Assembly (NCBI RefSeq): GCF_021026345.1 | Contig: NZ_JAJNCZ010000006.1 | Span: 62,001 to 126,000 of the forward strand | Source of the DNA: Rhizobium sp. GN54 | GTDB lineage: Bacteria; Pseudomonadota; Alphaproteobacteria; Rhizobiales; Rhizobiaceae | Direction: 5' to 3' | DNA length: 64,000 bases | Part shown: one piece after another, positions 35,249 through 44,388 of the stretch | Position numbering within the stretch: the first letter of the stretch is position 1 | Layout: every line of letters begins with the position of its first letter | The notes under the pieces: model-generated | Database searches by the model: none | Seen by the model: the letters and a program-made list of their open reading frames with translations, nothing else | Told to the model about the DNA's origin: nothing | Program-made: the position numbers and the translations under genes

Positions 35249-36187
35249 ATGAACATGATGCAGAAAATCGAAAGCAAGGGCGGCGGCGCGGCCAGCCCCG
35301 TCCCGCGCCGGCGAAGCCGCCGGACCCGGGAGGGTGCGCTCTGGGTCTTTCTCGTGCCGAGCCTTCTCGTCATATCCTGCGTGCTGCTCGTGCCACTCGG
35401 CTATGCCGTCTATCTGAGCTTCACCAATTTCAACCTGACGGCGCCGACGACGGAATTCGTCGGTCTCGCCAACTATCAGGCGCTGTTCGGCGAGGAGCGG
35501 TTCTGGTCCTCGCTCATCCGCACGGTCTTCATCGTGACATCCGCCGTCGGGCTCGAATTTTGTCTCGGGCTGGCGATTGCCTATGGCCTCTACAAGCTGA
35601 CCTTCGGTGCGAAATCGCTGCTGATGCTCGTCTTCATACCCTATGTCATCACGCCGACGGTGGCTGCGCTCTTCCTGCGCTGGATGCTGATGGGCCGGTT
35701 CGGGCTGATCAGCGGCACGATCATGGGCCTCGGCTTCTATCCGCCGGATTTTCTCGGCAGCGCCGGCTGGGCGCAGTTCACGGTCGTTCTCGCGGATGCC
35801 TGGCAGTTCACGCCGTTCATGGTGCTGACGCTTTATGCCGGCCTCAACACGGTCGATACCAGCACGATCGAGGCGGCGAAAATGGACGGGGCCGGCCCGC
35901 TGACGATCCTCTTCCGGATCATGCTGCCCGCGCTGAAATTCCTCATCGTCTTCGTGCTGGCGATCCGCTTCATGGATGCGTTCCGGTTCTTCGACACGAT
36001 CTACGTATTGACGGCGGGCGGTCCGGGAACGGCGACCGAGACGCTGACCATGTACACCTATGCGCTCGCCTTCCGCTTCTTCGATGTGGGCAAGGCCTCG
36101 GCACTCGGCGTCATCACGCTTCTTTTCGTCGCCTGCATCACCGCCGGCATGCTCTGGGCGGTGTTCCGCCGCAAAGGAGATCTGTAA
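35249..36187 (+). CDS. Sugar ABC transporter permease, MalF/UgpA type
   Basis: The 312-aa permease has a long basic N-terminus, then about six helices starting with LWVFLVPSLLVISCVLLVPLG. Its EAA loop reads EAAKMDGAGPLTILFRIMLP near residues 208-230. It shares one base with the next permease gene (TAATG), so translation is coupled. Confidence 0.93.
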   Translation: MNMMQKIESKGGGAASPVPRRRSRRTREGALWVFLVPSLLVISCVLLVPLGYAVYLSFTNFNLTAPTTEFVGLANYQALFGEERFWSSLIRTVFIVTSAVGLEFCLGLAIAYGLYKLTFGAKSLLMLVFIPYVITPTVAALFLRWMLMGRFGLISGTIMGLGFYPPDFLGSAGWAQFTVVLADAWQFTPFMVLTLYAGLNTVDTSTIEAAKMDGAGPLTILFRIMLPALKFLIVFVLAIRFMDAFRFFDTIYVLTAGGPGTATETLTMYTYALAFRFFDVGKASALGVITLLFVACITAGMLWAVFRRKGDL

Positions 36188-37011
36188 TGAGACCGTCGCT
36201 CATGAAGCAAGTGCCGCTCTTCATCGTGCTCCTGCTCTTCTGTATCGTGAACCTGACGCCGGTCGCCTGGGGTTTTCTCACCTCGATCCGCCAGCCCGTC
36301 GATGCCTTCGCGGTGCCGCCCAAGCTGATCTTTGAGCCGACCTTTCAGTTCCACTGGGAAATCTGGGTCGACAAGGGGTTCTGGCGCTTCCTGATCAACA
36401 CGGCGATCGTCTCGATCTTCGCCGTCACCATCTCGGTGTCGATCGGTTCGATGGCAGCCTATGCCCTCTCGCGCCTCCAGTCGAAGGCGGCGAACGGGCT
36501 GCTTTTCAGCCTGCTCGCCATGCGCACGTTTCCGCATATCCTGCTCGCCATCCCCTTCTTCGTCATCGCCCAGGCGCTCGATATGATCGACACCTATCCC
36601 GCAATGGTCATGGCGATCGTGGCGCTGAACCAGCCCTTCACGATCTGGCTGATGCGCAGCTTCTTCGCGGAAGTGCCAGGCGAACTCTACGATTCCGCCG
36701 TCATGGACGGCTGCACGCCGTGGCAGACCTTCCGCCGCGTAGCGCTGCCTATCGTCAAGCCGGGCCTCTGGGTCACCGTGCTCTTCTCGCTGCTGCTCGC
36801 CTATAACGAGTTCCTGCTGGCGCTCGTGCTCACACGGCAGGGCACCAAGACCATGCCTGTCGCGATCGCCGAATATGGCGCGGAAGACATCACCTACTGG
36901 TCGCTCTCGGCCGCCGCTGCCATCGGCATCATGCTGCCGATCCTCATCTTCATGCTGTTCATGCAGCGCCACCTCGTTCGCGGCATGGCCGCCGGCGCCG
37001 TCAAGGGCTGA
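36187..37011 (+). CDS. Sugar ABC transporter permease, MalG/UgpE type
   Basis: The 274-aa permease has six helices and the EAA loop DSAVMDGCTPWQTFRRVALPIVKPG near residues 175-200. The start codon overlaps the stop of the MalF-type gene. It is followed after 30 bases by the ATPase gene. It forms the heterodimeric channel with its partner. Confidence 0.93.
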   Translation: MRPSLMKQVPLFIVLLLFCIVNLTPVAWGFLTSIRQPVDAFAVPPKLIFEPTFQFHWEIWVDKGFWRFLINTAIVSIFAVTISVSIGSMAAYALSRLQSKAANGLLFSLLAMRTFPHILLAIPFFVIAQALDMIDTYPAMVMAIVALNQPFTIWLMRSFFAEVPGELYDSAVMDGCTPWQTFRRVALPIVKPGLWVTVLFSLLLAYNEFLLALVLTRQGTKTMPVAIAEYGAEDITYWSLSAAAAIGIMLPILIFMLFMQRHLVRGMAAGAVKG

Positions 37012-37041
37012 GCCCGGCCTGTCGTCAGAAGGACTTTCCCC

Positions 37042-38118
<1,077 letters not shown>

Positions 38119-38154
38119 ACGAATTATCAAGTTCGCAAATCCTGTAATTTTAAA

Positions 38155-38182
38155 TTTACAGATCTGCAAATCATGCTACCGT
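38155..38182 (+). promoter_or_regulatory. Promoter of the UPF0261 operon with island operator copy 3
   Basis: TTTACA at 38155-38160 is followed after 16 bases by TACCGT (38177-38182). The motif TTACA-GATC-TGCAA at 38156-38169 overlaps the -35 in the same register as at the SDR promoter. A further half site, CTGTAATTT, lies at 38142-38150. Confidence 0.55.
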
Positions 38183-38222
38183 GCAGACACGTGCATGCCG
38201 ACAGTGACAGCAGGAGTTTCCA

Positions 38223-39548
38223 TTGAGTTACGGCGACCAGACATTTGCATCCAAGACGGACGCCGTATCCGGAAAGGCGGGGGCAGGGGATGTCGCCTCG
38301 ACCGGCCGCTCGCCGTTTGCCGGGCTGAAGCCCGGGGTCGTCATCGCGGCGACGATGGACACCAAGGGTGAGCAGGTCGATTTCCTGAGAGCCCAACTGG
38401 AGGGGCGCGGCACCGCCGTCATCGTTGTCGATTGCGGCATACGCCCGGCCGGCATCCACCGCATCGATATAGCGGCGGAGACCATTGCGGAATTCGCGGG
38501 AACCGACATGGCGACGGTGCGCAGCTGGCCGGAACGGGCGCCGGCCCTCGTGCAGATGCTGAACGGACTGGAGCGCTGCGTCGGCGAGCTTCAATCGAGG
38601 GGCCTGCTTCGGGGCTTCATCGGACTCGGCGGTGGCACCAACGCGGCCCTTGCCGGTCGGGCTTTCCGGGTTCTACGCTACGGGGTGCCGAAGATCCTCG
38701 TCTCGACGGCGGCCTCCGGCGACACCAAGCCCTTCGTCGAGGGCAGCGACGTCGTCCTCGTCCATACGGTCGTCGACTTCATCGGCCTCAACGCGCCGCT
38801 TGAGGCCAGCCTGGAGCGGGCGGCGGCGGCCATGGCCGCGATGCTACCCATCGTCTTCTGGCGGGAGGATGACGGGCGGCGCATCATCGGCATGACGGCC
38901 GTGGGCGCCACGACCGAGGCGGCGGAAGCGGCCGACGACCATTTCAAGTCCCAAGGCTTCGGCACCTACGTGTTCCATGCGCGCGGACCCGGCGGCATAG
39001 CGCTCGAGGACCTGATCGCGCAGGGGCGCATTGCCGCCTCCTTCGACCTCGCAACCACCGAGGTGTCCGACGAGGTGCTGGGCGGCCTGCGCAGCGCCGG
39101 TCCCGGACGTCTCGACGCGGCGGGCAAGGCGGGTATCCCGCAGGTCGTCGTGCCCGGCGCGGTCGATCTCGTCAATTTCGGCGGGCTCGAGACCGTGCCG
39201 GAACGCTATCGTCATCGCCAGCTCATCACCCATACGCCGGCGAGCACGCTGCTGCGGGTCAATGCGGACGAGGCACGGCGCGTCGGCGACTGGATCGGCG
39301 GCAAGCTCGTCCATGCGCGCGGCCCCATTTCGGTTTTCCTGCCGATGGGCGGCTTCTCCTCCTACGATCGGCCCGGCTCCGCCTTCCACGACCCGAAGGC
39401 GAGCGACGCCTTTGCGACCGGCCTGAAAAAGGTCGTCGCGTCGCGGCCGGAGATCGACGTCGTCGAACTCGACCTTCACATCAACGATCCACGCTTCGTG
39501 AGGCAGGCGGCAGACCGCATGCTGGCCTATCTCGCGGATGCCGAATAA
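38223..39548 (+). CDS. UPF0261 / Tm-1-like ATP-binding domain protein
   Basis: The 441-aa protein matches the UPF0261 family, which forms the N-terminal half of the plant resistance protein Tm-1. Conserved regions are ATMDTKGEQVDFLRAQLE near residue 41, GLGGGTNAALAGRAFRVL, GVPKILVSTAASGDTKPF and VPGAVDLVNFGG. FVEGSDVVLVHTVVDFIGLN matches the typical nucleotide-binding block. The biochemical function in bacteria is unknown to me. The TTG at 38223 has AGGAG six bases upstream. It directly precedes the TIM-barrel partner gene, as in other bacteria. Confidence 0.85.
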   Translation: MSYGDQTFASKTDAVSGKAGAGDVASTGRSPFAGLKPGVVIAATMDTKGEQVDFLRAQLEGRGTAVIVVDCGIRPAGIHRIDIAAETIAEFAGTDMATVRSWPERAPALVQMLNGLERCVGELQSRGLLRGFIGLGGGTNAALAGRAFRVLRYGVPKILVSTAASGDTKPFVEGSDVVLVHTVVDFIGLNAPLEASLERAAAAMAAMLPIVFWREDDGRRIIGMTAVGATTEAAEAADDHFKSQGFGTYVFHARGPGGIALEDLIAQGRIAASFDLATTEVSDEVLGGLRSAGPGRLDAAGKAGIPQVVVPGAVDLVNFGGLETVPERYRHRQLITHTPASTLLRVNADEARRVGDWIGGKLVHARGPISVFLPMGGFSSYDRPGSAFHDPKASDAFATGLKKVVASRPEIDVVELDLHINDPRFVRQAADRMLAYLADAE

Positions 39549-39560
39549 CGAGGACCAGAC

Positions 39561-40394
39561 ATGGCAATGCAGTATACGCGGGGCGAGGTTATCGCCCGCA
39601 TCCAGACCGAGATCGACGCGAAGCGTTTCGTGTTGATGCAGGGAGCAGGCATCGGGCTCATCGCGCGTCTCGTCGAAAAGGCGGGCGTCGACCTGATCGC
39701 CGTCTACAATACCGGTTTCTACCGCATGAATGGCTGGGCGAGCATCTATGGCACGCTTCCCGTCGGCAATGCCAATGACACCGTGCTCGACCTCGCTCGG
39801 CAGATCGTTCCCGTCGTGAAGAAGGTGCCGCTCATCGGCGGCATCTATGCGCATGATCCGACGCGCGACCACCAGACCTCGATCAACCAGGTCAAGGCCG
39901 CCGGCTGCTCCGGCATCATCAACGTGCCAACGATCGGCCGTATCGACGGAACCTATCGTCGGGACCTCGAATCCGTCGGCATATCGTTCCAGCGCGAGGT
40001 GGATCTGATGTCCCGCGCAATCGACAACGACATGTATACCGTCGCCTATGTCTATACCCCGCACGAGGCGGCGATGATGGCGAAGGCGGGCGTCGACATG
40101 ATCGCAGGCCATGTCGGACTGACGGCGGGCGGCGATGTCGGCGCGACGCAGGCGATCGGCATCGATGCGGCTGCTGCGGACCTGCAGGCGATGTTCGATG
40201 CGATCCGCTCGGTCAACGACAAGACCGTGCTGCTTTCCCATGGCGGGCCGATCATCACGCCGGACGACGCGGCGCAGATCGCGGCGAAGACCGGCGCCGT
40301 CGGCTTCGTCGGGGCCTCCAGTATCGAGCGCATTCCCGTCGAGCCCGCCGTCAGAGATGTGACGACGCGGTTCAAGGAGATCGTGCTGCCGTAA
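39561..40394 (+). CDS. PEP-hydrolase-like TIM-barrel protein (Tm-1 C-terminal type)
   Basis: The 277-aa TIM-barrel protein belongs to the phosphoenolpyruvate-hydrolase-like family, corresponding to the C-terminal half of plant Tm-1. It has QGAGIGLIARLVEKAGVDLI, ATIGT-like TLPVGNAND, GGIYAHDPTRDH and GVDMIAGHVGLTAGGDVGA. It lies 12 bases after the UPF0261 gene, so the two products probably form a complex. A lyase, hydrolase or carboligase role is possible, but no activity is established for this pair as far as I know. Confidence 0.83.
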   Translation: MAMQYTRGEVIARIQTEIDAKRFVLMQGAGIGLIARLVEKAGVDLIAVYNTGFYRMNGWASIYGTLPVGNANDTVLDLARQIVPVVKKVPLIGGIYAHDPTRDHQTSINQVKAAGCSGIINVPTIGRIDGTYRRDLESVGISFQREVDLMSRAIDNDMYTVAYVYTPHEAAMMAKAGVDMIAGHVGLTAGGDVGATQAIGIDAAAADLQAMFDAIRSVNDKTVLLSHGGPIITPDDAAQIAAKTGAVGFVGASSIERIPVEPAVRDVTTRFKEIVLP

Positions 40395-40491
40395 ACGATC
40401 CGGCGGCATCGAAAGCAACCCGCCTCCCAAGGCCCTTCGGCCGCGCCCCTCAAAGGAAGGGGCGCGGCTTTCCAACCGTTCGAGGCTTGCC

Positions 40492-43362
40492 ATGCGCCCT
40501 GAAATCGGCGGATCGCGTCCGATGCCCACACCGACCGACGCGCCTCGCCTGTTGCTGGAATCGCTCAGGCGCCGGCTGCTCGCAGCAGGATTTCGCGGTG
40601 ACATCGCGATCGATGCGGCCTCGCGCGCGGCGGCCTCCACGGACAACAGCGTCTATCAGATCATGCCTGGCGCAATCATCGCGCCGCGCGATGCGGCAGA
40701 TGTCTGCCTGCTCCTGAAGGTGCTCGACGAAACGCCGTTCGGACACCTGGCCATCACCGCGCGCGGTGGCGGGACGGGTACGAACGGCCAATCGCTCAAC
40801 CACGGCATCATCGTCGATTTCCGCCGGCATATGCATCGCGTGCTCGATCTCAATCTCGAGGAGGGGTGGGTCGAGGTGGAGCCGGGCATCGTGCTCGACG
40901 ATCTCAACGAACAGATCGCTGCGAGCGGCCTGTTCTTCGCGCCCACCACATCGACTGCGAACCGCTGCACGATCGGCGGCATGGTGGCGACGGACGCGTC
41001 CGGCAAGGGCTCGCGGATCCATGGCAAGACCGGCGACAATGTGCGCGGCCTCGATCTCGCCCTCGCAGGAGGCCGGCTCCTTGCAAGCGCGGACCCGCCG
41101 CCTGCCTGGGCCGCCACAATGCTGGCGGAGGTCGCCTCGGCCTGCGACAGCGGGCGGCAACCACTTCTCGACCATGTGCCGAGGCTCTCCCGCCGCTTTT
41201 CCGGGCTCGACCTCGAGCGGGCGCGCCCGACGCCCCAGACGCTCGAATGGTGGCGGCTGCCGATCGGCGCCGAGGGTATTCTGGGACTTGTCACCCGCGT
41301 CCGGCTCCGGCTCGTGCCACGGGCCAAGCAGAGCGTTCTGCTCGTCGTGGGTTTCGACAGCTTCGCCCGGGTGCTGGATGCCACCCATGCACTTCTCGTC
41401 ACCGATCCGATCGCGATCGAGGTCATGGATGAGTGGGTGCAGGGGCTCGCCGACGCGGCCGGTCTGCTCGACAAGCTGCCGTCGGCGCTGAGAGGGGACG
41501 GCGGCAGCCGCCCTGTCTATGCCTTCGTGGAATTTGCCGGCGACGATCTGGCCGGGGTTGAGGCGAAAGCTGATTTGTGCGTCGCCATCGCACAGGGCAT
41601 TCCGGGCTATCGAGGTGCGCATCGAGCATCCGACGCGGCGGAAATGGCTGAACTCTGGTCGGTGCGTGCGGCAAGCGTCGGGCTGCTCGGCGCCATTGCC
41701 GGGGATCGAAAGCCCATTTCCTTCGTCGAGGATTGCGTGGTGCCGCCGGAGAACCTTTCGGCCTTCGTTGCGGATTTTACTGCAATCCTCGAAGGCCATG
41801 GCTTGCGCTACGGCATATATGGCCATGCCGATGTCGGGTGCCTCCATACACGCCCGGCGCTGGATGTCGCCGAACCAGGGGATCGCAGTCTCTACAAGCA
41901 GGTCTCCGACGCGGTGTATCGGGCGGCCAAGCGCCACGGAGGGATCTTTTGGGGCGAACACGGCAAAGGCATTCGCGGTGCCTATCTGAGGGATTTTGTC
42001 GGGGAGGAGGCGTTCAAGGCGTTCCAGCGCGTCAAGCGCGCCTTCGATCCGGCGGGCCGCTTCAATCCCGGCAAGCTGGTTTCACTGGACGTGCCTCTCT
42101 ATGGCATCGAGACGACGCCCTTTCGCGCGACGAGAACAATGGCGGAAGACGGCTTTCGCGATGCCTATGCCTGCAACGGCAATGCGCTCTGCCTGAACTA
42201 TGCGGCCAGGACGCCGATGTGTCCTTCCTTCAAGGTGAGCGCGGAGCTTCGCCATTCGCCGAAGGGGCGGGCCGAAGCGCTGCGGGCCTGGCGGGAACTG
42301 AAAGCCGGTGGCCGTGAAGATCATGGGCTGGAAGCGGATCTCCACGCCGCGCTTGACGGGTGCCTCGGCTGCAAGTCCTGCGCCGGCGCCTGCCCGACGC
42401 ATGTCGACATTCCGGAGATGAAGTCGCGTTTTCTCGAGGACTACCACAAGCGCGTGCCGCGTCGACTTGCCGACCATGCCGCCATCTGGCTGGAAGCGCT
42501 TTCGCCGTACCTTCTGCGGTTCGCCCCCCTGCTGGGCCTGTTGGCGCGGCTGCCGTTCTATGGCCCGGTAACGCGCCGCCTCGGCATAGTCGATGCGCCG
42601 GAGCCGAGTGGCCAGCGCCTTCAATCTGCCGGGCTCGCTCTCCTTCCGCCCGAGCATGCGAGGGAGAGGGATGTCTTTCTTCTTCTCGATCCCTTTTCGA
42701 CCCTCTTCGACATGGCGGCCATCAAGGACATCGCCGATGGCCTCCGCGCGCTCGGCTTTCGACCGGTCGCCTTGCCGCTGACGCCATCGGGCAAAGCGGC
42801 GCATGTGAAAGGCGATCGGCGCCGTTTCGTGCGACAGGCGAGGGCCGTCGTGGACGTCGCAGGACGCGAGGCGGCGCAGGGGCTGCCGGTGGTCGGGACC
42901 GACCCGGCCCTCGTCTACATGTTTCGAAGCGAGATTGCGAAGCTCGGTCTCGGCGCGTTGCCGGAGGTGCTTGCACTTGAGGAATTCCTTCTCCGGCACG
43001 CCCCGCCTGCGGCATCTGCGCAACCCGTCACACAAGCGACGGTCTTCCTGCACTGCACGGAAAAGTCGATCCGGCCGCGCTCTGGCCGTGACTGGATCGA
43101 GGCGCTTGCCCGGTTCGGCATTGCGGCAAATGTGCCCGATACCGGCTGTTGCGGCATGTCGGGCCTGTTCGGCCATGAGGCGCGCCATCAGGACTGGTCG
43201 CGGCAACTGTTCGACATGTCCTGGCGCAAGCCCGTCGAGGCCGAAGACGCGGTCTATGCGACAGGCTTCTCCTGCCGCTGCCAGGTCAAACGGCTCGCGG
43301 GAAAGCGGGGGCGTCATCCGATGGCACTGATCGCAATGGCCCGGCAGGCATCTGGTCGATAG
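40492..43362 (+). CDS. Fused FAD-linked oxidase and Fe-S dehydrogenase (YdiJ/D-2-hydroxyacid type)
   Basis: The 956-aa protein combines a GlcD-like FAD domain (ARGGGTGTNGQSL near residue 92; FAPTTSTANRCTIGGMVATDASGKG), an FAD-linked C-terminal domain, a 4Fe-4S block (ACNGNALC near 559; CLGCKSCAGACP near 624) and a CCG domain (TGCCGMSG near 885). This layout is that of YdiJ, a quinone-linked D-2-hydroxyglutarate/D-lactate-type dehydrogenase. It probably oxidises a 2-hydroxy acid formed in the island pathway and passes electrons to the respiratory chain. The ATG at 40492 starts the conserved region. Confidence 0.88.
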   Translation: MRPEIGGSRPMPTPTDAPRLLLESLRRRLLAAGFRGDIAIDAASRAAASTDNSVYQIMPGAIIAPRDAADVCLLLKVLDETPFGHLAITARGGGTGTNGQSLNHGIIVDFRRHMHRVLDLNLEEGWVEVEPGIVLDDLNEQIAASGLFFAPTTSTANRCTIGGMVATDASGKGSRIHGKTGDNVRGLDLALAGGRLLASADPPPAWAATMLAEVASACDSGRQPLLDHVPRLSRRFSGLDLERARPTPQTLEWWRLPIGAEGILGLVTRVRLRLVPRAKQSVLLVVGFDSFARVLDATHALLVTDPIAIEVMDEWVQGLADAAGLLDKLPSALRGDGGSRPVYAFVEFAGDDLAGVEAKADLCVAIAQGIPGYRGAHRASDAAEMAELWSVRAASVGLLGAIAGDRKPISFVEDCVVPPENLSAFVADFTAILEGHGLRYGIYGHADVGCLHTRPALDVAEPGDRSLYKQVSDAVYRAAKRHGGIFWGEHGKGIRGAYLRDFVGEEAFKAFQRVKRAFDPAGRFNPGKLVSLDVPLYGIETTPFRATRTMAEDGFRDAYACNGNALCLNYAARTPMCPSFKVSAELRHSPKGRAEALRAWRELKAGGREDHGLEADLHAALDGCLGCKSCAGACPTHVDIPEMKSRFLEDYHKRVPRRLADHAAIWLEALSPYLLRFAPLLGLLARLPFYGPVTRRLGIVDAPEPSGQRLQSAGLALLPPEHARERDVFLLLDPFSTLFDMAAIKDIADGLRALGFRPVALPLTPSGKAAHVKGDRRRFVRQARAVVDVAGREAAQGLPVVGTDPALVYMFRSEIAKLGLGALPEVLALEEFLLRHAPPAASAQPVTQATVFLHCTEKSIRPRSGRDWIEALARFGIAANVPDTGCCGMSGLFGHEARHQDWSRQLFDMSWRKPVEAEDAVYATGFSCRCQVKRLAGKRGRHPMALIAMARQASGR

Positions 43363-43379
43363 GGGCCGGGAAGCGCGAC

Positions 43380-43475
43380 ATGCGCGTTGCCGACTTCATC
43401 CTCCTGACGGCGATCGGCTTCGTCGGGCCCGTCCCGGTCGTGACCGATTTCAGTGCGGAGCCGATGGAAATGTGA
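43380..43475 (+). CDS. Possible 31-aa peptide after the FAD/Fe-S gene
   Basis: The frame reads MRVADFILLTAIGFVGPV at its start and ends in MEM. Third codon positions are mostly G or C, as in the neighbouring genes. GGGGCCGGGAAG precedes the ATG. It begins 17 bases after the FAD/Fe-S stop. It could be a small protein or the remnant of a lost gene. Confidence 0.25.
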   Translation: MRVADFILLTAIGFVGPVPVVTDFSAEPMEM

Positions 43476-43545
43476 GATCACTGGCATGCAAAATCGGAAA
43501 TCTGTGATTTTTCTTTTTTTTCAATTATTTGACTTCCCCGTGCGA

Positions 43546-43620
43546 ATGGACGATAACCTGCACATGGACATGCCGCGCACCCACCACGAGCCCAAGCTTC
43601 GTCTGCTCACGGGCCTCTGA
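43546..43620 (+). CDS. Possible 24-aa leader peptide
   Basis: The frame begins MDDNLHMDMPRTHHEPK and is rich in Met and His. Its TGA is followed at once by a strong hairpin (43621-43655). This order of short peptide and hairpin upstream of a gene is typical of attenuation leaders. The ribosome site is weak (TTCCCCGTGCGA). Confidence 0.28.
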   Translation: MDDNLHMDMPRTHHEPKLRLLTGL

Positions 43621-43655
43621 CCCTGGACGCCTCCCTTGCGGGAGGTCGTCCAGGG
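43621..43655 (+). terminator. Strong leader hairpin upstream of the EIIA gene
   Basis: CCCTGGACG plus CCTCCC pairs with GGGAGG plus CGTCCAGGG, with the loop TTGC and one bulged T. That is 15 base pairs. No U run follows. It could be an attenuator-like or mRNA-processing structure. Confidence 0.55.
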
Positions 43656-43779
43656 AAGATATCCATGCGCCTGTCCTCCTGCCCCTTGCAAATCGGCCTC
43701 GCCATGCCTTCAACGGCGTGAGCGTACGCTCGTTTGCAGGACCAGACCGGCGCTTATCCGACGCCCGCTGGAGAGCATT

Positions 43780-44298
43780 TTGGACAATCATGACCTGTTT
43801 CTCGCCATGGACATATCCCTGGCCGCCATCGTGCCGCACAAGGAGGCAGCAATCGCCCTTGCCGCCGACAGGCTCGCGGAGACGACCGGCATGGCTTATG
43901 GGGACGTCAAGGATGCGCTCGCCCATAGCGAAGCCCTGGGCTCCACCGCCCTCGGCAAGGGGATCGCCATGCCGCATGCCGTATCGCGGACCTGCCCTCG
44001 CCCCGCCCTCTCGCTCGTCAGCCTGGCATCTCCCGTCGACTTCGATGCCCCGGACCATCGCAGCGTCGATGTGGTTCTGGCTCTGATATGGCCTCAGAAC
44101 AGGGTCGGCGATTTCGTCCGGTTCTCCCTGCTGGCCAATCGGATTCTCTCCGACCCCGCTGTCCTTGAGGCGGTGCGGGGGACAGGCGCGCCCGGCCGCA
44201 TTCGTAGCCTTTTCCATGCCCGCAGTTGCGTTCTTCGGTCCTCCGCGCCCCTTCTCGTTCGCACGGCCGGCCATGTCTATGGGTTGCCGCGCCCGTAA
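43780..44298 (+). CDS. Stand-alone PTS EIIA-type (PtsN/fructose family) protein
   Basis: The 172-aa protein has the EIIA-fructose/nitrogen fold. The phosphorylatable His66 lies in LGKGIAMPHAV, and LSLVSLASPVDFDAPDHRSVDVVLALIWP is the following conserved block. No PTS permease, EI or HPr gene is near, so it is more likely regulatory than a sugar phosphotransferase. It could control the MalK-type ATPase or sense nitrogen/phosphate state. I chose the TTG at 43780 because GGAG lies about six bases upstream. The last 25 residues lack family resemblance. Confidence 0.75.
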   Translation: MDNHDLFLAMDISLAAIVPHKEAAIALAADRLAETTGMAYGDVKDALAHSEALGSTALGKGIAMPHAVSRTCPRPALSLVSLASPVDFDAPDHRSVDVVLALIWPQNRVGDFVRFSLLANRILSDPAVLEAVRGTGAPGRIRSLFHARSCVLRSSAPLLVRTAGHVYGLPRP

Positions 44299-44388
44299 AG
44301 CAGCGGCAGCCCGGAAGACCAGTCGACTGTGGACCGCCGGTCGTCGCGCGAATGCGTGCGCCGGCAAGCAAGAATGCAAGGAAACGAC

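Larger units (their letters stand above)
43363..43779. other. 417-base region with two tiny open frames and a strong hairpin
   Basis: No ordinary gene is supported. It holds a 31-codon frame (43380-43475), an AT-rich stretch with long T runs (43508-43531), a 24-codon frame (43546-43620) ending exactly at a strong hairpin (43621-43655), and then the start of the EIIA gene. The layout resembles a leader region. Confidence 0.45.
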
